Shown here piece by piece: positions 36,844 to 46,789 of a stretch of DNA of 64,000 nt (its first letter is position 1; each line of letters opens with the position of its first letter). The stretch lies in contig NZ_CP077095.1 in NCBI RefSeq assembly GCF_014268885.2, positions 62,001-126,000 on the forward strand, written 5' to 3'. The notes below the pieces were generated by a model that saw nothing but the letters and a program-made list of their open reading frames with translations, was not told the origin of the DNA and ran no database searches. The position numbers were made by a program, and so were the translations under genes. The stretch comes from Pseudomonas xantholysinigenes. Its GTDB lineage: Bacteria; Pseudomonadota; Gammaproteobacteria; Pseudomonadales; Pseudomonadaceae.

Positions 36844-38859
36844 ATGCCACCACCCGTTGCGGAATCAGGCATGACCGAAGAAGCCGAGCGCTGGAAAGAA
36901 AAATACCTCAAGAGCATCGAGCAGCAGGAAAAGCTCGAGCGGCGCTGGGAAGCCCGCCTCGACCTGCTGCGCCGTGGCCTGGTGCGCAGCACCCTGGCGG
37001 CGGAAGGCAGCGACAAGATCGTTGACCAGTGCATGAAGGAAATGCGCGAGGTCATCCGTGGCGACAACATGGATGCCGGGCTGGCCGGGCTGATTCCGCG
37101 CCTGGAAAAAGCCGTGCTCGATTCCGAGCAGCGCCGCGAGACGCGCATGAACCAGGTCAGCGAGGCGCTGACGGCACTGGTTACCCAGTTGCAGACTTTG
37201 CCCCTGCCGGGCGATGTCGCCCGCCCGCTGAAGAAACTGGCGAAAAAGCTCGATGGCGGCGTCAGCCAGTCCCGCGAATTGCCGCCTTTGCTGGGGGAGC
37301 TCAGTGGCCTGCAGGGGCGCGCCCTGAGTGCCGTGCAACGGCCAGACGAGGACGCCCGGCCGGGGTTCCTGCAACGCCTGTTCGGTGGCCGCGAAGAGGC
37401 GCCGACCGACCTGGCGCTGGTGCCCGTCGCGGCCGAAGTACCGCTCCCATCACCTGTGCCGGCGGCGCCAGTTGCCGCGCCACAGGACGCCGATGAATTG
37501 CACGCCTTGCCCCCCGCGCCACTGGCGCGGCACGAGACGGTCGCGGTGCCTGAGGACGCGGCCCCGGTCGTCGAGCTCGAGTTGCCAGGCCCGGCGCTGG
37601 TCGAGACCACCCCCGTGGTTGCGCTCGAGCCCCAGCCTCAGCCCGAGGAGTTGGCGCCCGCAGTGCCGGTCGAGCCCGAGCCCACGCCCGTCGAGGCTGA
37701 ACAGCCGGCAGTAGTCGATGCGCCGGAAATCCTGCCGGAGGGTGATGAGGCACCGGCCGAGGACAGTCCCGGCGAGGATGGCCCCTATGCCCTGCCCGAT
37801 GCCGTCGAGCCGCCCTACAGCCAAGTCGCGGCCCATATCGAGCAGACCCTGATCGGTCTGCTCGACGATCTCAGCCTGCCCGAGCGTCACAAGGCTCAGG
37901 CCCTGGAGATGCGCGAACGCGTCTCGCGAGGCCTCAACTGGTATGAGCTGATCCCGGTGCTGGATGACCTGGCCGTGCTCATGCTGGCGATCACCGACAG
38001 TGGCCAGCATGAGTTCGAGGCCTACCTGCAGGAGCTCAACGAACGCCTGGAAAGCTTCCAGAGCCACTTGCACGAAGCCAGCGCGGGTCATGCCGACAAC
38101 AGTTCCGCCGCCCGTGAACTGGACAGCCAGTTGCGCGAGCAGGTCGATGGCCTGCAGAGCAGCGTACAGGGCGCCGTCGATGTCGACAGCCTCAAGCACA
38201 TCCTCGAGAACCGCCTTGAAGGCTTGTTGGTCACCATGGACGAACACCAGCATGAGCGCGATCGTCGTGAACAAGAGCTGGCCGGTCGCCTGCAAGGCCT
38301 GGCCGAGCGGGTGGCGAGCATGGAACAGGAAGCTCAGGGTTACCGCGAGCACCTCGAGGAGCAGCGGCAGAAGGCGATGATCGATCCGCTGACCGGCCTG
38401 CCCAACCGCGCCGCCTGGTCCGAGCGGGTCGAGCGCGAGGTGCTCGAGTGGCAGGACAACGGCGGTCACCTGGCGATGGCCATTCTCGACCTCGACCACT
38501 TCAAGCGCATTAACGATGGCTACGGTCACCTGGCTGGCGACAAGGTGTTGAAAATCGTCGCCGAGCAATTGCGCAAGCGCCTGCGTGGCCGCGACTTCAT
38601 CGCCCGCTTTGGCGGCGAGGAATTCGTCCTGCTGCTGCCGCAGACCTCGCCACCGGCTGCGGTGCAGGTGGTCGAAGCGCTGCGCGCGGCGATCGAAGCC
38701 TGCCCGTTCCACTTCAAGGGCGAGCGGGTGGTGATCACCACATCCATCGGTCTGAGCGCCTTCCGCTCCGGCGAGCGCAGCGACCAGGTGCTCAAGCGCG
38801 CGGACGAGGCGCTGTACCGGGCCAAGGACAACGGCCGCAACCGAGTCGAGCAGGCGTGA
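36844..38859 (+). CDS. dgcH: Diguanylate cyclase DgcH (GGDEF domain)
   Basis: It makes c-di-GMP. The 671-aa protein has a helical N-terminal region (1-190), a long Pro/Ala/Glu-rich linker (about 195-310), a second helical and coiled-coil region (320-500), and a GGDEF domain (about 510-671) with the intact active site RFGGEEFVLLLP. An RxxD inhibition site (RGRD) lies five residues before GGEEF, so product feedback is expected. No membrane segment is present. ATG 36844 has AGGA upstream; a second ATG at 36871 is also plausible. The name follows synteny with P. aeruginosa PA5487. Confidence 0.9.
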   Translation: MPPPVAESGMTEEAERWKEKYLKSIEQQEKLERRWEARLDLLRRGLVRSTLAAEGSDKIVDQCMKEMREVIRGDNMDAGLAGLIPRLEKAVLDSEQRRETRMNQVSEALTALVTQLQTLPLPGDVARPLKKLAKKLDGGVSQSRELPPLLGELSGLQGRALSAVQRPDEDARPGFLQRLFGGREEAPTDLALVPVAAEVPLPSPVPAAPVAAPQDADELHALPPAPLARHETVAVPEDAAPVVELELPGPALVETTPVVALEPQPQPEELAPAVPVEPEPTPVEAEQPAVVDAPEILPEGDEAPAEDSPGEDGPYALPDAVEPPYSQVAAHIEQTLIGLLDDLSLPERHKAQALEMRERVSRGLNWYELIPVLDDLAVLMLAITDSGQHEFEAYLQELNERLESFQSHLHEASAGHADNSSAARELDSQLREQVDGLQSSVQGAVDVDSLKHILENRLEGLLVTMDEHQHERDRREQELAGRLQGLAERVASMEQEAQGYREHLEEQRQKAMIDPLTGLPNRAAWSERVEREVLEWQDNGGHLAMAILDLDHFKRINDGYGHLAGDKVLKIVAEQLRKRLRGRDFIARFGGEEFVLLLPQTSPPAAVQVVEALRAAIEACPFHFKGERVVITTSIGLSAFRSGERSDQVLKRADEALYRAKDNGRNRVEQA

Positions 38860-38951
38860 GCCTGCCTGTGATCGGAGGCATGGCGATCCGATGCGCGGAG
38901 CACGTTATACTGTAGCGCTAATGCCGCCTACCTCATGACGTGTTCCCCGCA

Positions 38952-39728
38952 ATGAAAAGACTTTTCACCGCCCTGCTCCTGCTTGCCCTGGCCGGTTGCT
39001 CCAGTGGCCTGCGCATCGATCGCAGCCACCCTTCGGCGAACCAGGACAGCCGTATCCAGTTCGTCGTGCTGCATTACACCAACGCGTCGCTGGAGCGCTC
39101 GCTCGCCCTGCTCACCCACGGTGAGGTCAGCAGCCACTATCTGATCGGCGATGGCCCGGCCACGGTCTACCAGTTGGTGGACGAGAATCGTCGCGCCTGG
39201 CACGCCGGTGATAGCCAATGGCAGGGGCGTACCTGGCTCAACTCCAGCTCCATCGGCATCGAGATCGTCAACCCGGGCTACACCGATACCCCTTCCGGGC
39301 GGGTCTGGCATCCGTACAGCGAGGCACAGGTACAGGCGCTGATCGCCTTGCTCAAGGACATCGTCAAGCGCAACAACATCGACCCCCGACACATCATCGG
39401 CCACAGCGACATTGCCCCCCTGCGCAAGCTTGACCCGGGCCCGCTGTTCCCCTGGAAACGCCTGGCCGACGCCGGCCTGGGCGTCTGGCCTGATGCCGGC
39501 GCCGTGGCGCGCCAGCAGGCGTATTTCGAGGTCAATCCGCCGACCGTGACCTGGTACCAGCAGCAACTGGCGCGCTTTGGCTATGCCATCGACCAGACCG
39601 GCGAGCTGGATGTAGCCACCCGTCATGTGATCGCGGCGTTCCAGATGCGTTTCCGCCCACAGCGTTTCGATGGCATGCCGGATGCGCAAACGGCGGCGAT
39701 GCTGCAGGTACTCAATCGCAAGCGCTAG
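38952..39728 (+). CDS. ampDh2: Periplasmic N-acetylmuramoyl-L-alanine amidase lipoprotein, AmpDh2
   Basis: It cleaves the bond between MurNAc and the peptide stem of peptidoglycan. The 258-aa protein starts with a lipoprotein signal (LLLLALAGC, Cys about 17). The amidase_2 domain has zinc ligands in VLHYTNAS and GHSDIAPLRKLDPGPLFPW, with HAGDSQWQG typical of AmpD types. A C-terminal peptidoglycan-binding domain spans about residues 195-258 (LARFGYAIDQTGELD). An ATG at 38940 adds four residues and is less likely. It lies between dgcH and a CSS-EAL gene, as in other pseudomonads. Confidence 0.93.
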   Translation: MKRLFTALLLLALAGCSSGLRIDRSHPSANQDSRIQFVVLHYTNASLERSLALLTHGEVSSHYLIGDGPATVYQLVDENRRAWHAGDSQWQGRTWLNSSSIGIEIVNPGYTDTPSGRVWHPYSEAQVQALIALLKDIVKRNNIDPRHIIGHSDIAPLRKLDPGPLFPWKRLADAGLGVWPDAGAVARQQAYFEVNPPTVTWYQQQLARFGYAIDQTGELDVATRHVIAAFQMRFRPQRFDGMPDAQTAAMLQVLNRKR

Positions 39729-39827
39729 CCGGCCTTGCCGGCGTCTACCGGGGAGCGCATATGCCCAACGGCCGCGCCAACTGCTGAATCCGTTGCTATA
39801 CCTTTGGTATTCAACTGGATGCCGTGC

Positions 39828-41447
39828 ATGTCTGCCCTGTTCGCCGTGGTGCGTCAATTTTTCCACCGGCCCTGGCTGCTGGCCGCTCTCGCGGCCCTGG
39901 CCAGCGCCGCGCTGTTGCTGGCCGCCAGCGTCGGGGTGACCCTCCAGCAGATGACGCAGAACGAAAGCGCGCAGATGAACGCCCGGGGCGAGCGCTTTCT
40001 CGAGCGCCTGGAGCAAGTGTTCGGCCAGTTGCGCGAGGGCGTCGATCAACTGCAGGCGCAGCCTTTGCGGGGCTGCGACACGGCCATGCTGGCCCAGTTG
40101 CAGCAGGTGGCGCTGAAGTCGCGGTTCATCTATGAGGCGGCCTATGTCAGCGGCACCCAGGCCTGCTCCAGCCGTGGCGGCGAGCGTGTCATCGAGCCGC
40201 TGCGCACGCCGGATATCCAGGGCCCGACCTACAGCTACTGGCTCAACACCACCACCGAGCCCAATGAAAACCTCGCGGCGCTGATGCTCGGGCGTGGCAA
40301 CTTCCTGGTCTCCACCTCCCGTGGCCATCTCACCGATGTGGTCGACCTGCCGGCCGGCGGCAGCCTGTTGGTGGTGCTGGACCGTGGCACCCGGGCGATT
40401 CCGGTGCTCGGCCCGGAGCAGCACTGGCCGCCCACCGACGATTGGCCGCCGCCGTCGCACAAGTCGCTGGTCGAACTGCCCGACCGCCTGGTGTACCGGA
40501 TGTCGACCAAATCGCCGGACTATCAGCTGGTGCTGATCGCACCCAGGGCCAGCCTGCCGCTGAAGCTCAATGGCATGCTCTGGCTGCTGTTTCCCGGTAG
40601 CCTGGTGCTGGCGTGTTGCATCGGTTGGTTGGTCTTGCAGCTGATCCTGCAACGCCGTTCGATGAGTTCCGAACTGCAGCAGGCGCTGCGCCGTGGCGAG
40701 CTGCAGGTGCTGTACCAGCCGATCTTCGAGCTCGACAGTCGCCGCTGTGTCGGCGCCGAGGCGCTGGTGCGCTGGCGCCGTCCGGATGGCAGCCTGACCA
40801 GTCCGGAGTTGTTCATCCCGTTGGCGGAGGACACCGGGCAGATCCGCCAGATCACCGACTTCGTCCTGCAACGGGTGCTCGAGCAACTGGGGCAGTTGCT
40901 GCGCGCCAACCGGCAGTTGTACATCTCGGTGAACCTGGCGGCGTGCGATGTGATGGCGCCGCGCATTGGCCGGGTGGCAGCACGCCTGCTGGCACACCAC
41001 CGAGTGGCCGCCAGCCAGATTGCCTTCGAGGTGACCGAGCGCGGCCTGATCGATGTGGTAGTGGCGCGGGACAACCTGCAAGCGTTGCGGGCGGTGGGGC
41101 ATCAGGTATTGATCGATGACTTCGGCACCGGCTATTGCAGCCTGGCCTACCTGCAGACCCTGCCGGTGGATTGCCTGAAGATCGACAAGTCGTTCATCGA
41201 TGCCCTCGGTCACGACGCCGCCAGCAGCGGCGTGGCGCCACATATCATTCGCATGGCCCATGACCTGCATCTGCGGGTGATCGCCGAAGGCATCGAGTGC
41301 GAGGACCAGGCCGTGCTGCTCAATGCCGAAGGGGTCAACTATGGCCAGGGCTGGCTGTTCGCCCATCCGCTGAATGCCCGGCAGTTCGCCGAGCTGATCA
41401 CCCGCGGTCGGCGGGTGGCGGGCCGGCGTATCGACGATGAGCCGTAA
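39828..41447 (+). CDS. Membrane-bound c-di-GMP phosphodiesterase with CSS-motif and EAL domains
   Basis: It should degrade c-di-GMP in response to periplasmic redox state. The 539-aa protein has two membrane helices (about 15-40 and 240-265) enclosing a periplasmic CSS domain with Cys in RGCDTAM and the motif QACSSRGG. The cytoplasmic EAL domain (about 285-535) is intact: AEALVRWRRPDG, VNLAACD, EVTERGL, DDFGTGYCSLAYL and AEGIECEDQ. An ATG three codons earlier is possible. In this family DsbA/DsbB-dependent oxidation of the CSS cysteines inhibits activity, which is notable with dsbA encoded nearby. Confidence 0.92.
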   Translation: MSALFAVVRQFFHRPWLLAALAALASAALLLAASVGVTLQQMTQNESAQMNARGERFLERLEQVFGQLREGVDQLQAQPLRGCDTAMLAQLQQVALKSRFIYEAAYVSGTQACSSRGGERVIEPLRTPDIQGPTYSYWLNTTTEPNENLAALMLGRGNFLVSTSRGHLTDVVDLPAGGSLLVVLDRGTRAIPVLGPEQHWPPTDDWPPPSHKSLVELPDRLVYRMSTKSPDYQLVLIAPRASLPLKLNGMLWLLFPGSLVLACCIGWLVLQLILQRRSMSSELQQALRRGELQVLYQPIFELDSRRCVGAEALVRWRRPDGSLTSPELFIPLAEDTGQIRQITDFVLQRVLEQLGQLLRANRQLYISVNLAACDVMAPRIGRVAARLLAHHRVAASQIAFEVTERGLIDVVVARDNLQALRAVGHQVLIDDFGTGYCSLAYLQTLPVDCLKIDKSFIDALGHDAASSGVAPHIIRMAHDLHLRVIAEGIECEDQAVLLNAEGVNYGQGWLFAHPLNARQFAELITRGRRVAGRRIDDEP

Positions 41448-41468
41448 CGCGGTTGATTACGCCATGAA

Positions 41469-43247
41469 TCAGACCGGTAAGGCCATGTAGAACTGCGTGC
41501 CCTGCCCAGGCCGCGAAAACACCCCCATGCGTCCGCCGTGCAACTGCACGATCTCCTTGCACAGCGCCAAACCCAGGCCAGCCCCGCCCTTCTTGCGCCC
41601 GACTTGCACGAACGGCTCGAAGATTCGCCCTTGCTGACCATAGGCGATGCCTTCGCCACTGTCCTCGACGCTGATGATCACCCGCTCGGCATGCCGCCTT
41701 GCATGCAGGCGGATGCGCCCGCCATGGCCGGTGTGGCGGATGGCGTTGTGCAGCAGGTTGTCGAGCACTCTGTCGAGCTGGGCAATATCGGCCTGCAGCC
41801 GTGGCAGCGGGGGCTCCAGTTCGCGCACCAGCTCGATCTGCTTGGCTGCCGCCTGTTCGGCGAAGCGCTGCTCGGCGCGTTCGAACAGGACGTCGAGGTT
41901 GCAGGGCTCCAATGCCAGCTTCTGCAGGCCGCTCTGGTAGCGTGAGAAGTTGAGCAGGTCGTTGATCAGTTGGGTCAGGCGCTGCATTTCCTCGCCGATG
42001 GTCTCGAGCAGGTCGCTCTCGCGGGCTTCGGGCGGGAAGCTGATGCGCTCGCGCAGCAGGCCGAACGCCATGTGCATGCCGGTGACCGGGGTGCGCAACT
42101 CATGGGAGGCGCGTAGCACGAACTCGCTGCGTACCCGCTCGAAGGCGCGTTGCTCGGTGACATCGTGCAGCACCATGACCGCGCCGAGGATCGGCCCCTG
42201 GGGGTGGCTGACCGGGGTCAGGCTGTAGGTCAGCAGGCGGCTTTCCTCGTCCACTTCCAGGTTCAGGTCGTCGGGCGGGCGATCCAGGCTGCCGCCGCGC
42301 AGCACCTGGCGCAGCTGCTGTTCCAGCTCTGGGCGTTGCAGCGCCTCGGCCAGGCTGACCCCCAGGCGGCTGGGGTCCCAGCCGAGCTGGCGCTGGGCCA
42401 CCGGGTTGAGGTGCTCCAGGCGCCCCTGGCGATCGATGATCAGCAGCCCGTCATCGATGCTGTCGAGCACCGCCTGCAGACGCTGCTGGCCGGCCAGCAG
42501 CTCGTCGATGTTGGTGGCCTGGTGCTTGCGCAAGGCATCGGCCATCAGGCCGAAGCGCCGGGTCAGTTGGTTGAGTTCGGTGGCCTGGGTCACCGGCAAA
42601 GTGACGTCGAAATTGCCCTGGCCGACCTGGTCGGCGGCCTTGGCCAGGGCTTCGATCGGCTGACCGAAACGCCGGGCGATGTTGTGCGCGGTGATGAAGC
42701 CTAGCACCAGCACGGTCAGGCCCATCAGGCCGAGGGTACCGCCGACCAGCAGCGCGTGATCGCGGGACTGTTCCTCGCTACGGGCGATGTGTTCCAGCGC
42801 CTGCTTGTGTGAGTCGAGCAAGTCGTTGCGTACCTGGTTGAAGGCCGCGCCAAGGGGTTGCTCGACGCCCATGCTGCGCGCTGGCGCGGGGCTGTCGCGG
42901 TAGGCTTGGAGGAAGGCCTGGTAGTTGCTGCTGGCCTTGCTGAAGCCGGTGCGTTCGCCGTCTTGCTCCAGGCCCTGGTTGAGCAGGCCCTGGAACTGGC
43001 TCTGCAAGGTGACCAGGCTCTTCGGGTCGGTATAGGGGTCGAGCATCAGGTTCAGCTGTTCACCGAGGTTTTGCCGCAGTTGCAGGCCCAGTGACAGGGT
43101 ATGGGTGGTGTCCTGCACCAGGCGCTGCTGCAAGGTTGCCATCTGCAATACGCTGACCAGCCCCAGCAGCAGGCCCAGCAACGCCACCGTCACCAGCGCC
43201 GAAATGCTGAGGAACAGTCGCGTGCGCAGCTTCATCGGCCATTTCAT
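41469..43247 (-). CDS. kinB: Sensor histidine kinase KinB
   Basis: KinB is the partner kinase/phosphatase of AlgB. The 592-aa protein has two membrane helices (about 10-35 and 165-190) bounding a periplasmic helical domain, HAMP, a PAS domain (about 255-360; DSIDDGLLIIDRQGRLEHLN), the phosphoacceptor box SHELRTPV and an ATPase domain with NLLHNAIRHT, DSGEGI and GGAGLGLAL. Its start codon overlaps the algB stop (ATGA). KinB-AlgB controls alginate and virulence traits in P. aeruginosa; the synteny here is the same. An in-frame ATG at 43235 is an alternative start. Confidence 0.94.
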   Translation of the reverse strand: MKWPMKLRTRLFLSISALVTVALLGLLLGLVSVLQMATLQQRLVQDTTHTLSLGLQLRQNLGEQLNLMLDPYTDPKSLVTLQSQFQGLLNQGLEQDGERTGFSKASSNYQAFLQAYRDSPAPARSMGVEQPLGAAFNQVRNDLLDSHKQALEHIARSEEQSRDHALLVGGTLGLMGLTVLVLGFITAHNIARRFGQPIEALAKAADQVGQGNFDVTLPVTQATELNQLTRRFGLMADALRKHQATNIDELLAGQQRLQAVLDSIDDGLLIIDRQGRLEHLNPVAQRQLGWDPSRLGVSLAEALQRPELEQQLRQVLRGGSLDRPPDDLNLEVDEESRLLTYSLTPVSHPQGPILGAVMVLHDVTEQRAFERVRSEFVLRASHELRTPVTGMHMAFGLLRERISFPPEARESDLLETIGEEMQRLTQLINDLLNFSRYQSGLQKLALEPCNLDVLFERAEQRFAEQAAAKQIELVRELEPPLPRLQADIAQLDRVLDNLLHNAIRHTGHGGRIRLHARRHAERVIISVEDSGEGIAYGQQGRIFEPFVQVGRKKGGAGLGLALCKEIVQLHGGRMGVFSRPGQGTQFYMALPV

Positions 43248-44590
43248 AGGTTGTACTGCTTGCGTTTGCGGTACAGGGTGGAGGCGTCGATACCGAGGGT
43301 CTTGGCAGCCTGGTCGAGGGTGTCGCTGGTGGCCAGCACCGCGCCGATGTGCGCCCGTTCCAGCTCATCCAGGCTCAGCGCGGCGCCAACCCTTGGAGCA
43401 TTGCTGGCCTGGGCTTCAGCCATGCCCAGGTGGCTGATTTCGACACGCTCCTGTGGGCAGATGATGCTGGCGCGCTCGATCACGTTACGCAGTTCGCGGA
43501 TGTTGCCTGGCCAGCGGTAGTTGAGCAGCGCGCTGCGGGCCTCGTCGCTGAAGCCTCGGGCCGGGCGCGCGTACTCCTTGACGAAGCGCGCCAGGAAGCG
43601 GTCGGCCAGGGTCAGGATGTCTTCGCTGCGCTCGCGCAGTGGCGGCAAGTGCAGGGTGATCACATTGAGGCGATACAGCAGGTCTTCGCGGAAGCGGTTC
43701 TCGCGCACCATCTCGTCGAGGTTGAGGTTGGTGGCGGCGAGAATGCGGACATCGGCGCGGCGGGTGACTGGATCGCCGACCCGCTCGTATTCCTTATCCT
43801 GAATGAAACGCAGCAGTTTTGGTTGCAACGTGAGGGGAAAGTCGCCGATCTCGTCGAGGAAAAGGGTGCCGCCATCCGCCTGGCTGACTCGCCCCAGGGT
43901 GCTTTCGCTGGCGCCGGTAAAGGCCCCGCGGGTATGGCCGAACAGTTCGCTTTCCATCAGCTCGGCGTTCAGCGACGGGCAGTTGATGGTCACACAGGCC
44001 TTGCGTGCGCGCTTGCTCCAGCCGTGGATGGCGCGTGCCAGTTCGCCCTTGCCGGTGCCGGACTCGCCCAGGATGAGGATATTGGCGTCGGTGGTCGCCA
44101 CCTGCCGGGCGGTTTCCAGCACCGCCATCATCGCCGGGCTGTGGGAGTCCAGGCCGTCCTTGGGCTTGCGTACTTCGCCTTCGAGGGCTTCCAGGCGCGC
44201 GGACAGTTGGCGTACCTCCAGCTGCTTGGCGGTGGCCAGGCGCAACTGGTCGGGGCTGCACGGCTTGACCAGGTAATCGGCGGCGCCGGCCTGGATCGCG
44301 TCCACCGCGGTGTCGATGGCCGAGTGGGCGGTGACTATTACCACCCGCATCCACGGCGCCTGGATACGCATCTGCGCCAGCACATCCAGGCCGTTGTCCT
44401 CGCCCAGGCGCAGGTCGAGGAAGCACAGGTCGAACACTTGGCGTTGCAGCAGGGTCTCAGCCTGGGCGGCGCTGTTGGCGGTGGCCACGCTGTAGCCTTC
44501 GTCCTCGAGGCAGTAGCGGAAGGTACGCAGGATGGCGGACTCGTCGTCCACCAACAGAATGCGGCCTTGGTTGTCCTGGGCAGATTCCAT
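43244..44590 (-). CDS. algB: NtrC-family response regulator AlgB
   Basis: The 448-aa protein has a receiver domain with phosphoacceptor Asp59 (LCFLDLRLG), an AAA+ domain (about 145-380) with Walker A GESGTGKGELA, the sigma-54-contact loop GAFTGA, Walker B DGGTLFLDEIGD and arginine-finger region, and a Fis-type helix-turn-helix (DQAAKTLGIDASTLYRKRKQYNL, residues 423-445 approx.). All parts needed for sigma-54 activation are present. It is co-transcribed with kinB and divergent from a BON-domain gene that has a sigma-54 promoter. Confidence 0.95.
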   Translation of the reverse strand: MESAQDNQGRILLVDDESAILRTFRYCLEDEGYSVATANSAAQAETLLQRQVFDLCFLDLRLGEDNGLDVLAQMRIQAPWMRVVIVTAHSAIDTAVDAIQAGAADYLVKPCSPDQLRLATAKQLEVRQLSARLEALEGEVRKPKDGLDSHSPAMMAVLETARQVATTDANILILGESGTGKGELARAIHGWSKRARKACVTINCPSLNAELMESELFGHTRGAFTGASESTLGRVSQADGGTLFLDEIGDFPLTLQPKLLRFIQDKEYERVGDPVTRRADVRILAATNLNLDEMVRENRFREDLLYRLNVITLHLPPLRERSEDILTLADRFLARFVKEYARPARGFSDEARSALLNYRWPGNIRELRNVIERASIICPQERVEISHLGMAEAQASNAPRVGAALSLDELERAHIGAVLATSDTLDQAAKTLGIDASTLYRKRKQYNL

Positions 44591-44748
44591 TTTTCCTGCG
44601 CTCCTTTGGGATTGGTCTCAATTAGTGTCGGAAAAATCGGGCAAGTTGCATGGTTAATTCTGATTGATTCCGCGCCATGCATGCTAGCCGAGTGCCTTCA
44701 TGATGGTTAAGTGATTGAAAAACCGCAGGATGGTTCCCCGTTTTGCAC

Positions 44749-44763
44749 TGGCACACCGCTTGC
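44749..44763 (+). promoter_or_regulatory. Sigma-54 (-24/-12) promoter of the BON-domain gene
   Basis: TGGCAC-N5-TTGC (44749-44763) is an exact match to the RpoN consensus, 40 bp before the ATG. It faces away from algB. Confidence 0.75.
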
Positions 44764-44802
44764 GCCTGCCTTGGGTTGAGCTATTCGCAAGGAGATCTAT
44801 TC

Positions 44803-45624
44803 ATGTGCTATTCCCTCCGAATGACCGCGCTGGCTGTCTGCCTGCTCCCGATGATTGCCCCGGCGTTGGCCGACCCAGTACAGGACGCCCGTCTCGAAGG
44901 CGCCCTGCAGACGGCGCTGTCGCTCAACCGCATGCTCAACCCCTTCTCTATAAAGGTGCAAGTCGAAGGGCAGCGGGCGCGATTGACCGGTGAGGTCGAG
45001 AACCCGGTGGAGCACGCCCTGGCCGAGCAGGTGGCGTTGGCCACCCTCGGCGTGGAGCAGGTCGACAACCAGCTGCGGGTCAACCCGCAACTGGTGGAGC
45101 AGCCACAGGAACTGCGCGCTTATGCCCAGCGTCTGGAGGACGCCACCTTGGCTGCGGTGATTCGTGCCCGTTTGCTGTGGAGCCGGGTGACGGAACAGGC
45201 GCCCATCGCGGTGGAAAGTCGTGAGGGCGTGGTGACCTTGCGCGGCAAGGTGGACAGCCCTGAGGCCAAAGAGCTGGCCGGGGTGCTGGCGCGCACTACT
45301 ACCGGCGTGCACCTGGTCAACAACCTGGTCAGCCTGGACAGCACTGGGCTGGCCAAGGCCCGGGAGACGCCGGTGGACGCGCTGGATGGCCCACAGCCTA
45401 GCGACAGCTGGATAGTGGACAAGATCCGGGCCAGCTACCGCTTCAGCCGCAACCTCGATGGGCTGAACCTCAAGGTCGCCAGCGAACAGGGGCTGGTCAG
45501 GCTGGCCGGCGAGGTGGTCAGCAGTGAGCAGAAAACCATCGCGGTGGAGGTGGCACGGCAGATTGTCGGAGTGCGCGGGGTGGACGCCGACCTGTTGAAG
45601 GTCGCGACCAAGCTGGAAGGTTGA
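44803..45624 (+). CDS. Periplasmic BON-domain protein (273 aa)
   Basis: A signal peptide (residues 1-25, MTALAVCLLPMIAPALA within it) is followed by three BON-like repeats: about 30-95 (LNRMLNPFSIKVQVEGQRARLTGEV), 115-180 (VIRARLLWSR, VESREGVVTLRGKVDS) and 205-270 (KIRASYRFSRNLDG, VASEQGLVRLAGEVVS). BON domains occur in periplasmic proteins linked to envelope stress and surfaces (OsmY-like). AAGGAG precedes the ATG at 44803. A perfect sigma-54 promoter lies upstream and algB is divergent. Confidence 0.88.
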   Translation: MCYSLRMTALAVCLLPMIAPALADPVQDARLEGALQTALSLNRMLNPFSIKVQVEGQRARLTGEVENPVEHALAEQVALATLGVEQVDNQLRVNPQLVEQPQELRAYAQRLEDATLAAVIRARLLWSRVTEQAPIAVESREGVVTLRGKVDSPEAKELAGVLARTTTGVHLVNNLVSLDSTGLAKARETPVDALDGPQPSDSWIVDKIRASYRFSRNLDGLNLKVASEQGLVRLAGEVVSSEQKTIAVEVARQIVGVRGVDADLLKVATKLEG

Positions 45625-45707
45625 ATCGTGCAAATCGCACGGTCGACCAGCGGGCATCGTGCAGGATACGTCCTTGCAATAGCTGAGTAATATTAGTAAC
45701 TAATTGA

Positions 45708-46289
<582 letters not shown>

Positions 46290-46294
46290 CGATC

Positions 46295-46765
46295 ATGGGC
46301 AGGATGCTCCCCAAGGCGCTGGTCACCGCCCTGTTGCTGGGCGGTGGCGCGGCGGCTATGGCCGCCAACGACGGTCAGGTCCGGGTCAACCAGTTGCTGG
46401 GCAGCGACCCGGAATACCGGCAGACCTGGCAGAAGACCATCAAGCAGGAAGAACGCTTGCCCGAGTGGGTGATCAACCTCAGCGGCAGCTCGGCGCAGCA
46501 GATGTCGGCGGTGACCGAGGACGGCGACCAGTACCTGGTCGGCCCCCTTTGCGAAGCCGAGGACAAATGCACCTACAAGCGTCTGATCGTGGCGTTCAGC
46601 TGGGACAAGGACGACGCCTACGGGATGCTCGTGGAAGTGCCCGAAGGCCTGCCCGCAGACAAGTCACCCACTCGTCACGCCGACTATCGCTGGCTGGGCA
46701 AGCCGGACGATGGGATGAAGGCGCTGTTGCGCGAACAACTCAAGCGTGATCCGAACTGGTACTGA
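46295..46765 (+). CDS. Ivy-family (inhibitor of vertebrate lysozyme) homologue with altered inhibitory loop
   Basis: The 156-aa protein has a signal peptide (residues 1-27) and the Ivy pattern: LLGSDPEYRQTWQ, LPEWVINLSG, DGDQYLVGPLCEAEDKC, KRLIVAFSWDKDDAYGML and WLGKPDD. In Ivy the lysozyme-blocking loop is CKPHNC between two Cys; here it reads CEAEDKC, one residue longer and without the active His. It corresponds by position to PA5481 (IvyP2) of P. aeruginosa. It may bind another target or have lost lysozyme inhibition. Start chosen at the ATG before the signal peptide. Confidence 0.8.
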   Translation: MGRMLPKALVTALLLGGGAAAMAANDGQVRVNQLLGSDPEYRQTWQKTIKQEERLPEWVINLSGSSAQQMSAVTEDGDQYLVGPLCEAEDKCTYKRLIVAFSWDKDDAYGMLVEVPEGLPADKSPTRHADYRWLGKPDDGMKALLREQLKRDPNWY

Positions 46766-46789
46766 CCAACGGCAGCGCGCTGTAACGCA

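Noticed and set aside
38928..41366. An 812-codon open frame antisense to ampDh2 and the EAL gene
   Set aside because: It is a shadow frame in high-GC DNA: the plus strand encodes two complete proteins with intact catalytic motifs, while the antisense product is low-complexity His/Gln/Arg-rich without any family motif.
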